Shown here one piece after another: positions 25,101 through 31,602 of a stretch of 64,000 nucleotides of DNA. The stretch's first letter is position 1; each line of letters begins with the position of its first letter. Under the pieces are notes generated by a model. That model did not search any database, was not told the origin of the DNA, and saw only the letters and a list, made by a program, of their open reading frames with translations. The DNA is from Streptantibioticus parmotrematis (GTDB lineage Bacteria; Actinomycetota; Actinomycetes; Streptomycetales; Streptomycetaceae). Where the stretch lies: positions 62,001 through 126,000 of the forward strand of contig NZ_JAINVZ010000009.1 of NCBI RefSeq assembly GCF_019890615.1, read 5' to 3'. The position numbers and the translations under genes were made by a program.

Positions 25101-26799
25101 TGCCGGTGGGGGTGCCGTCGTCCGCGTAGTCGAAGCAGATCCGCAGGCCGTTGCGGTCCGACACCTCGGTGAGGAGCGCGGCGGTGTCGCCGTACGGCGT
25201 GAAGTACGACCGTCGTCCCGTGTCGGGATCGCTGACGGTGTACCCGCCGTCGGCACACCGCTCCAGCGGCAGGCGCGGCCCTTCGGCGGGCAACGTGGGC
25301 ACGCCCACCGCCGGGTGCGGGTAGGACAGCAGGAGACCGTCCTCCGCGACGAGGATCACGCCCTCGTCGTCGATCTCCAGCCGCTGGTCGGCGGTGCTGG
25401 ACCAGGAGGGCCCGAACCAGCGCCCGGCCCGATAGCCGGAATCCGTCCTGCGGGTGAAGCAGAGCGGGAGCAGACCGTCCAGCGTCACGTCCGTCTGCGC
25501 CAGGTACATCCGGCCGCTGGCGACGTCGACCGGGTCACCGCAGTCCGTCACCGCGTCCTGGGGGCGGGCCGAGGTCCGGGGCCCGTCCTGCGCCAGCTGG
25601 TCGCGCGCGGCGCCGCCGGCCGTGTCGCCCGCGTCGGCGGCGGCCCGGTCGGCGGCGATCCCGGGAGCGTCCCCTCCGTCGCCCGCCAGCATGCCGAGGA
25701 GGTTGGTGACGAAGTACCCCGAGGCCTGGTCGGGGTCGGACGTCCAGCCCGTGCCGACGACCGACTTCGCCAGCATCTGCGGGTGGTCGGCCGCCAGCAG
25801 GAGCCCGGCCAGCGTGTCGGTCGTGTGCTCCTGGTACTCGGCGGGGTGCGTGAGGTTGTAGGGGTCGGTGGGTGACAGTCCGCGCAGGAAGTCCACCATG
25901 TCCCCGGCGCTCAGGGCCGCGCCGCCCAGCACGTGTTCCGCGTGCACCGGGTTGGCCAGGTCGACCGCGTCGAGCCGGAGGCGTTCGGTGAACGCCGGTG
26001 TCCTGGGCGCCAGTCGGGTGCCCGCATCGACAGCCTTCTGGGCTTCGCGGGCCGCCTCGTCGCGCTGCCCGCGGGCGGCGGCCAGGGTCTCCTTCGCCAG
26101 GCTGACCGCCTCGTCCCCGGGGCGTCCCGGGGGTGACGGCTCGGTGGGCGGCGTCCCGGGGTCGTGCCCGTCGCGCAGCGTCGCGTTGTAGGCGTCGGCG
26201 GCGTCGTTGTAGCGGCGTACCCGCTCGTTGTAGTCGTTCACCGCGGCCTGGTTGTCGCGGCGACCCGCCTCGTAGTGCTCGATGGCACGCTCCGCCTGCT
26301 TCTGTGCCCACTCCACCGTGTCCGCGTAGCGGTCCAGGGCCTCACCGGCACCGGAGCAGGCGTCCGCCGCGTTCAGCCACTGTCTGGGGTGTGCGGCGAA
26401 CTTCTCCCGGAAGGCGTCGGCGCCCTCCCCCGTCCAGTTCTCCGGGCTGAGGCCGGCCATGCCCTTGTGGGCGGTCTCGAAGGCCGAGCGGAACGTTCCG
26501 AGGTGTCCCGCCAGCTTGCGTATCGCCGCGGGATCGCCATGGACCAGCTTCGTGGGATCGTCGCTCTGGCCCAGCTCGCACTCGGCGACCGCACCACCCA
26601 TGCCGGACGCGAGGTCGTCCCCCTCGTCGTCCACCCACTGCGCCGCGTCGTGCAGTCCCACGTGGTCCAGGTATCCGCCCACCTCGTGGGCGGCCTTGTC
26701 CACGCCGGTGCCGACGGTCTTCTTCAGGCTCGACCAGTCCCGCCCCAGCGAGTCCCCGGCCTGGTCGGCCTCGTGCTCGAACCAGCCCCACCCGGTCAC
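22135..26799 (-). CDS. T7SS-type RHS polymorphic toxin with barnase-like C-terminal ribonuclease
   Basis: A 1554-residue protein. Residues 1-240 are an all-helical WXG100/T7SS-type region ([21 protein letters not shown]). A [16 protein letters not shown]-type segment begins the RHS cage at about 430, followed by some twenty YD repeats ([19 protein letters not shown] and similar). The RHS core ends with [33 protein letters not shown] and a cleavage-type DPLGL at about 1437-1441. The last 110 residues match barnase in order and spacing: KEYRV (Glu near 1505), SARIL (Arg near 1517) and [10 protein letters not shown] (His near 1536), corresponding to barnase Glu73, Arg83 and His102. The tip is less GC-rich than the body. 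Its start overlaps the WXG-like gene by 4 bp and the barstar gene follows. Confidence 0.93.
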   Translation of the reverse strand: [1554 protein letters not shown]

Positions 26800-27425
26800 T
26801 GGTCACCGTCCTGGGCCGGAGTACCGCCCAGTCGCTCGGTCGGAGGCGTCAAGTCCTTGACCACGCGGTCGAGTTGGCCATCGCCACTGGCCAGCCCGGC
26901 GAGCCGGCCGGCGGGCGAGTTCCGCGCCAGGTCGCGCGCGGCGACGTCCAGGGTCTTCCGGTCGTGCTGCTGGGCCTGCTCGACCGACGCGGCGCTGTAG
27001 TCGGGGTGCTGGAGGTCGGTGACCGTGTTGCGGGACAGGACGGTGTGCCAGGAGGAGTTCTCGACCTGATCGTGCGTCAGGTAGGGGTCCCCCGCCGCCG
27101 CGTTCACGTCCACCTTGAAGGTGTCGCTCGCGTACGTGTCCATCGCGTAGTACGTCCCCGCGGACAGGCCGAGGCGGTCGGCGAACTCGGTGCCGTCGTT
27201 CACGAGCGTGCGCACCCCCCACTCCCAGCGGTCGCAGAACCCGCCGAGGGCCGCGGTCAGGCCCTCGTGCCCGAGCTGGAGCCCGTCGAGGGCCAGATCC
27301 TTGAAGCCGCGCCCTAGGGTGCCGTCGGCCGCGCCGCCGACCGACTGGAGTTCGTGGATGACCCCGTTGATCCCGTCGGCGGCGTCCTCGAGGTCGTCCG
27401 GGCTGACACCCAGGTCCTTCGCCAT
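26796..27425 (-). CDS. WXG100-like helical protein, probable T7SS partner of the RHS toxin
   Basis: A 209-residue protein whose first 100 residues look like an ESX/WXG100-type helical hairpin: SPDDLEDAADGINGVIHELQSV, then a long helix leading to CDRWEWGVRTLVNDGTEFADRLG. The remainder is Ala/Asp-rich with no known domain. Its stop codon overlaps the start of the RHS toxin gene (ATGA), so the two are translated together. By position it resembles the helper proteins encoded upstream of T7SS-secreted LXG/RHS toxins. No T7SS machinery genes occur in the window, so export would depend on a system elsewhere. Confidence 0.7.
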   Translation of the reverse strand: MAKDLGVSPDDLEDAADGINGVIHELQSVGGAADGTLGRGFKDLALDGLQLGHEGLTAALGGFCDRWEWGVRTLVNDGTEFADRLGLSAGTYYAMDTYASDTFKVDVNAAAGDPYLTHDQVENSSWHTVLSRNTVTDLQHPDYSAASVEQAQQHDRKTLDVAARDLARNSPAGRLAGLASGDGQLDRVVKDLTPPTERLGGTPAQDGDQ

Positions 27426-27467
27426 CGCGTTCCCCTCCCCGTGTACGCGTCCGTCCCCGCGTACGTC

Positions 27468-27914
27468 CTATCCGTCCACCGCCGCCGCGTCCGGCACGAT
27501 CCCCCTCAGAGGCGGCAGCAGGAGCGGCACGGGGCCCGCCACGTCCACCACGACGCCCGTCGGCTCCGGTGCCGCGGGCACCACCACGTCGAGCAGCCGT
27601 GCCCCGCTGAGAGCGAGGTACGTGGACCGCTCGCGCCACGGTGTGCGCTCCAGCCGCGCCGCGAACGACGCCATGGCGCGCTCGTCCGTGAAGGCGTAGA
27701 TCCAGCGGACCCCGCCCCGGTGTCCTGACCACAGGTCGCCATTGGCCGCCGTGGGGACCAGCGCGACACCGCGCCGGAAGCTCCCCAGGCGCACGGCGAA
27801 GGCGCGGCGTGCGTCGGGCTCCGGCACCGGCTCACCGGCTCGCACCGGCTCACGGGCTCTCATCGCCGGTTCACCAGCTCGCGTGCTTCCCCCGGGCCCG
27901 TTCACGGCGATCAT
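27468..27914 (-). CDS. SseB-like hypothetical protein upstream of the toxin genes
   Basis: About 148 residues from the ATG at 27914; the frame stays open further upstream to 27974. The central part RLGSFRRGVALVPTAANGDLWSGHRGGVRWIYAFTDERAMASFAARL resembles the N-terminal SseB fold, a domain often found beside secreted-toxin genes in Streptomyces. The C-terminal part (GARLLDVVVPAAPEP...PVPLLLPPLRGIVPDA) is also compatible. It is the first gene of the minus-strand run into the WXG-like and RHS genes, 42 bp before the former. The start and the role are uncertain. Confidence 0.6.
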   Translation of the reverse strand: MIAVNGPGGSTRAGEPAMRAREPVRAGEPVPEPDARRAFAVRLGSFRRGVALVPTAANGDLWSGHRGGVRWIYAFTDERAMASFAARLERTPWRERSTYLALSGARLLDVVVPAAPEPTGVVVDVAGPVPLLLPPLRGIVPDAAAVDG

Positions 27915-27991
27915 GGTCTCACGCGGGACCGGCCCCCCGCCCGTCGCTTTCCGGGCGTTCCGCCTACCGCGCATGCGTTATCGTGTGGCTC

Positions 27992-28051
27992 GTGTACGTG
28001 ACGCAGACTCACTCCATGTGGTGGTGGACCGCTCATCCGGCGGCCCACTGA
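27992..28051 (+). CDS. trpL: trp operon leader peptide
   Basis: A short reading frame ending in MWWWTAHPAAH carries three consecutive Trp codons 95 bp before trpEG. Starts are possible at GTG 27992 or 27998 or at ATG 28016; the 19-residue version is closest in length to leader peptides reported for Streptomyces trpE genes. A hairpin with a terminator shape lies 25 bp after its stop. Stalling at the Trp codons would permit readthrough, the classical attenuation arrangement. Confidence 0.88.
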   Translation: MYVTQTHSMWWWTAHPAAH

Positions 28052-28075
28052 TCGCGCGTACGCAATCACACTTCG

Positions 28076-28101
28076 CGAAGGCCGCCCGAGGGCGGCCTTC
28101 G
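28076..28101 (+). terminator. Attenuator hairpin upstream of trpEG
   Basis: CGAAGGCCGCC and GGCGGCCTTCG pair as an 11-bp stem with a 4-nt loop, followed by GCGTTT. It lies between the WWW leader peptide and the trpEG ribosome binding site, so it is the likely attenuation terminator. Confidence 0.82.
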
Positions 28102-28145
28102 GCGTTTGCGCGGGGCGTCCTCCTCACCGGAAGGAAACCCCCACG

Positions 28146-30152
28146 ATGACGACCACCGACACCCCTGCCCCCGACCTCGTACGGCGACTGCTGGAGCCCG
28201 GGGCGCCGCCGTTCGCCCTGCTGCGCCGCCGTACGCCGGGGCGACCGGAGGATCTGGTCGAAGTGCTGATCGGGCCGGTCGGGCCGGTCGAGCGGCTCGC
28301 CGACATCCCGTTGCCGGACGACGCCGTGCCCGGGCGGGCCGAGGCGCTCGCGCTCGTGCCGTTCCGGCAGATCCGCGAGCGCGGGTTCGACGTGCGTGAC
28401 GACGGGACGCCGCTGCTCGTCCTGCGGCCGGACGAACACCACGAACTGCCGCTCGCCGACCTGCTCGACGCGCTGCCCGCGCACCCGGTGCGCGTCGAGG
28501 GCGGCGCGTTCGACCTGGACGACGACGCGTACGCCGAGGTCGTCGAACGCGTCGTGCGCGACGAGATCGGGCGCGGCGAGGGCGCCAACTTCGTGATCCG
28601 CCGCACCTTCCGCGGTGACGTCCCGGGCTTCACCGCGCGCGACGCCCTCGCCCTGTTCCGGCGGCTGCTGGACGGCGAACGCGGCGCGTACTGGACGTTC
28701 GTCGTGCACACCGGTGACCGCACCCTGGTCGGCGCGAGCCCCGAGGTGCACGTGCGGATGGCGGGCGGCACGGTCGTGATGAACCCGATCAGCGGCACCT
28801 ACCGCTACCCGGCCTCCGGGCCGACCGCCGAAGGGCTGCTGGACTTCCTCCACGACCCCAAGGAGGTCGAGGAGCTGACCATGGTGGTCGACGAGGAACT
28901 GAAGATGATGTGCACGGTCGGCGACCTCGGCGGCCAGGTCGTCGGCCCGCGCCTGAAGGAGATGGCCCACCTCGCGCACACCGAGTACGAACTGCGCGGC
29001 CGCAGTTCGATGGACGTGCGCGACGTGCTGCGCGAGACGATGTTCGCGGCCACCGTCACCGGCTCCCCCGTGCAGAACGCCTGCCGCGTCATCGGGCGCC
29101 ACGAACGCGACGGCCGCGGCTACTATGCGGGCGCGCTCGCCCTGATCGGCCGCGACGGCGGCGGCGCCCGCACCCTGGACTCCCCCATCCTGATCCGCAC
29201 CGCCGACATCGATCGCCACGGCGCCCTGCGGGTCGCGGTCGGCGCGACGCTGGTACGCCACTCCGACCCGCGCGGTGAGGTCGCCGAGACGCACGCCAAG
29301 GCGGCCGGCGTGCTGGCGGCGCTGGGGGTACGGCCCCAGGCGGCTCCGCACCGGAACACCGCTCAACGCCCGCGCCTGGCCGACGACTTCCGGGTGCGGG
29401 CCGCGCTGGACGCCCGCCGTGCCAACCTCGCGCCGTTCTGGCTGCGCATGCGCGACCGCGGCGCCGGCGCCGGGACGGTCACGGGCCTCAGCACCCGCAC
29501 CCGCACCGGCACCGCCCCCGAGAACACCCCCCTCACCGGCCACGCGTTCGTCGTCGACGCCGAGGACACCTTCACCGCCATGCTCGCCCACGTCCTGCGC
29601 TCCTGCGGCCTGGAGGTGACCGTGCGCCACTACGACGCGCCGGGCTTGCGCGAGGCCGTGCTCGCCCACCACGGGCCCGTGGTGCTGGGCCCCGGGCCGG
29701 GCGACCCGCGCGACGCCGCCGACCCCAAGATGCGCGCCCTGCGCTCCCTCGCCGCCGAGCTGATCGCCGGGCGCCACGACGGCGACCGCGACGGCCACCG
29801 CGGCGGACTGCTCGGGGTGTGCCTCGGGCACGAACTGCTCGCCGCCGAGATGGGGTTGGACATCGTGCGCAAGGACGTGCCGTTCCAGGGCGCCCAGGAA
29901 CGCGTCGACCTCTTCGGCGACGTCGAGACGGTCGGCTTCTACAACACCTTCACCGCCCGCTGCGACGACCGCACCGCCGACGAACTCGGCATGCACGGCG
30001 TCGAGTTGAGCCGCGACCCGGTCACCGGTGACGTCCACGCGCTGCGCGGGCCCGGCTTCGCGGGCGTGCAGTTCCACCCGGAGTCCGTGCTGACGCTGCG
30101 CGGCACCCGCATCGTGGCGGACCTGCTGGCCGCCGTCACCGTCAGCCCGTGA
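28146..30152 (+). CDS. trpEG: Fused anthranilate synthase (TrpE-TrpG)
   Basis: A 668-residue single-chain anthranilate synthase converting chorismate and glutamine to anthranilate. Residues about 1-420 are the TrpE chorismate-binding domain: FVVHTGDRTLVGASPEVHVRM, NPISGTYRYPASG, KMMCTVGDLGGQVVGPRLKEMAHLAHTEYELRGRSS and MFAATVTGSPVQNACRVI. From about 455 a class I glutamine amidotransferase follows, with the nucleophile in LLGVCLGHELLAAEMG and the His-Glu pair in GVQFHPESVLTLRGTRI. GGAAGGAAA precedes the ATG. The feedback motif typical of Trp-inhibited TrpE (LLES-like) is not obvious at the N-terminus. Control by the leader peptide attenuator is expected. Confidence 0.94.
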   Translation: MTTTDTPAPDLVRRLLEPGAPPFALLRRRTPGRPEDLVEVLIGPVGPVERLADIPLPDDAVPGRAEALALVPFRQIRERGFDVRDDGTPLLVLRPDEHHELPLADLLDALPAHPVRVEGGAFDLDDDAYAEVVERVVRDEIGRGEGANFVIRRTFRGDVPGFTARDALALFRRLLDGERGAYWTFVVHTGDRTLVGASPEVHVRMAGGTVVMNPISGTYRYPASGPTAEGLLDFLHDPKEVEELTMVVDEELKMMCTVGDLGGQVVGPRLKEMAHLAHTEYELRGRSSMDVRDVLRETMFAATVTGSPVQNACRVIGRHERDGRGYYAGALALIGRDGGGARTLDSPILIRTADIDRHGALRVAVGATLVRHSDPRGEVAETHAKAAGVLAALGVRPQAAPHRNTAQRPRLADDFRVRAALDARRANLAPFWLRMRDRGAGAGTVTGLSTRTRTGTAPENTPLTGHAFVVDAEDTFTAMLAHVLRSCGLEVTVRHYDAPGLREAVLAHHGPVVLGPGPGDPRDAADPKMRALRSLAAELIAGRHDGDRDGHRGGLLGVCLGHELLAAEMGLDIVRKDVPFQGAQERVDLFGDVETVGFYNTFTARCDDRTADELGMHGVELSRDPVTGDVHALRGPGFAGVQFHPESVLTLRGTRIVADLLAAVTVSP

Positions 30153-30198
30153 ACGACGTCCCCTGAACGACATCCCGTGAACGACGCCCCATGAACGC

Positions 30199-30234
30199 TG
30201 TAAGGGGCGGTCACCATGGCGACCGCCCCTTACA
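30199..30234. terminator. Bidirectional terminator between trpEG and efeB
   Basis: A perfect 14-bp inverted repeat (30199-30212 with 30221-30234) with an 8-nt loop sits between two convergent genes. It ends trpEG on the plus strand and efeB on the minus strand. Confidence 0.85.
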
Positions 30235-30276
30235 CGACACCCTACGTGCCGAAAAGCTCCGAAAACGCGCGTGGCG

Positions 30277-31518
30277 TCAGGCCTTCATCAACCCGCTCGC
30301 GAGGTAGTCCGAGCCGTCCTTCACACCCGGCGGCACGAAGAAGTACCCGCCGCCGAACGGCTGCACGTAGTCGATGAGCGGCTCGTCCACCAGCCGCTTC
30401 TGCACGGTCTCGAACTGCCGCTGGATGTCCTGCTGGTAGCAGACGAAGGTGTGCCCGACCTCCATGTTGCCGTTGGCGTCGATCCCGGTGTCGAAGTTGT
30501 ACGAACGCCGCACCAGCCGCTGGTTGTCGGTGGCGTGGGTGCGCGGGTTGGCCAGCCGGATGTGGGAGTCCAGCGGGATCACGTTGCCCTGCGGGTCGGC
30601 CTTGTAGTCCGGCGTGTCGAACTCGTTGTTGCCGTCCAGCGGAGCGCCGCTGTCCCGGCGGCGGCCGAACATGCCCTCCTGCTCGTTGATCGACACCCGG
30701 TCCCAGAACTCGACCAGCATCCGGATCAGCCGGACCACCTGGTACGTGCCGCCCCGGGTCCACGACGGCTCGGCGGAGTCGTCCACCCACACCAGGTCCT
30801 GCGCGGTCGAGCCGGTCGGGTTCGCGGTGCCGTCCTTGAAGCCCAGCAGGTTGCGGCCGGTGCCGGACGGGCGCGGCGGCGCGGCGAAGCCGTCCATCCG
30901 CCAGCGCATCTGCATCGCGCCGCGGGTGTGCTTGGCGATGTCGCGCAGCGCGTGGTGGACGGTGTCCGGGTTGTGCGCGCACAGCTGCACCATCAGGTCG
31001 CCGTGCATCCAGGCCGCTTCGGGCGAGTCGTTCTTGAAGATCGTCATCGGCGTGAGCTTGGCCGGCTTGTGCGCGCCGAGGCCGAAGCGGTCGTCGAAGA
31101 GGCTGGCGCCCAGACCCAGCGTCACCGTCAGGCCGTCCGCGGGCACGACCGGGCCCAGCACGTCGCTGTCCGACGGCGGCTGGCTGACACCGAGGTCCGG
31201 CGGGGTACCGCCCGCGGTCAGGAAGCGCGCCCGGTCGGTGAGGGTCTTCATCAGCTCGACCAGCTGGGCCTTGTTCGCGGCGGTCACGTCCATCGCGACG
31301 TGACAGGCGAACGCCTGCTTCTGCGCCGGGCCCGGGGTGAGGATGCCGGACTGGTTGGCGCCGTGGAACGGGTACGAGGCGGGCTTGCCCGCGTCGCCCG
31401 AGCCGTTGCCGTTGCGGGCGTCGGCGTGCGCCCCGCCGGCGATCAGGCCACCGGCGAGAGCCGTTCCGGCCGCGCCGGCGGTGCCACCCTTCAGGAAACT
31501 GCGGCGACTTACGCTCAT
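30277..31518 (-). CDS. efeB: Tat-exported Dyp-type peroxidase of the Efe iron system
   Basis: A 413-residue heme peroxidase. The N-terminus has a twin-arginine signal (SRRSFLKGG) followed by an Ala/Gly-rich hydrophobic stretch to about residue 33 (GGAHADA). The Dyp signature GxxDG is in NLLGFKDGTANP with the distal Asp, and the proximal heme His is in the LANPRTHATDNQRLVRRSYNFD region. EfeB works outside the membrane with EfeO and EfeU in ferrous iron uptake. The gene lies 84 bp after efeUO on the same strand, under the same iron-box promoter. Confidence 0.94.
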   Translation of the reverse strand: MSVSRRSFLKGGTAGAAGTALAGGLIAGGAHADARNGNGSGDAGKPASYPFHGANQSGILTPGPAQKQAFACHVAMDVTAANKAQLVELMKTLTDRARFLTAGGTPPDLGVSQPPSDSDVLGPVVPADGLTVTLGLGASLFDDRFGLGAHKPAKLTPMTIFKNDSPEAAWMHGDLMVQLCAHNPDTVHHALRDIAKHTRGAMQMRWRMDGFAAPPRPSGTGRNLLGFKDGTANPTGSTAQDLVWVDDSAEPSWTRGGTYQVVRLIRMLVEFWDRVSINEQEGMFGRRRDSGAPLDGNNEFDTPDYKADPQGNVIPLDSHIRLANPRTHATDNQRLVRRSYNFDTGIDANGNMEVGHTFVCYQQDIQRQFETVQKRLVDEPLIDYVQPFGGGYFFVPPGVKDGSDYLASGLMKA

Positions 31519-31602
31519 CGGTTCTGGCTCATTCCTGATCTGTGCTCGGGGTTCGTGCTCGACGTCGTGCTGGGCACGTGCGGTACGGGGACGGGGTCGG
31601 CG

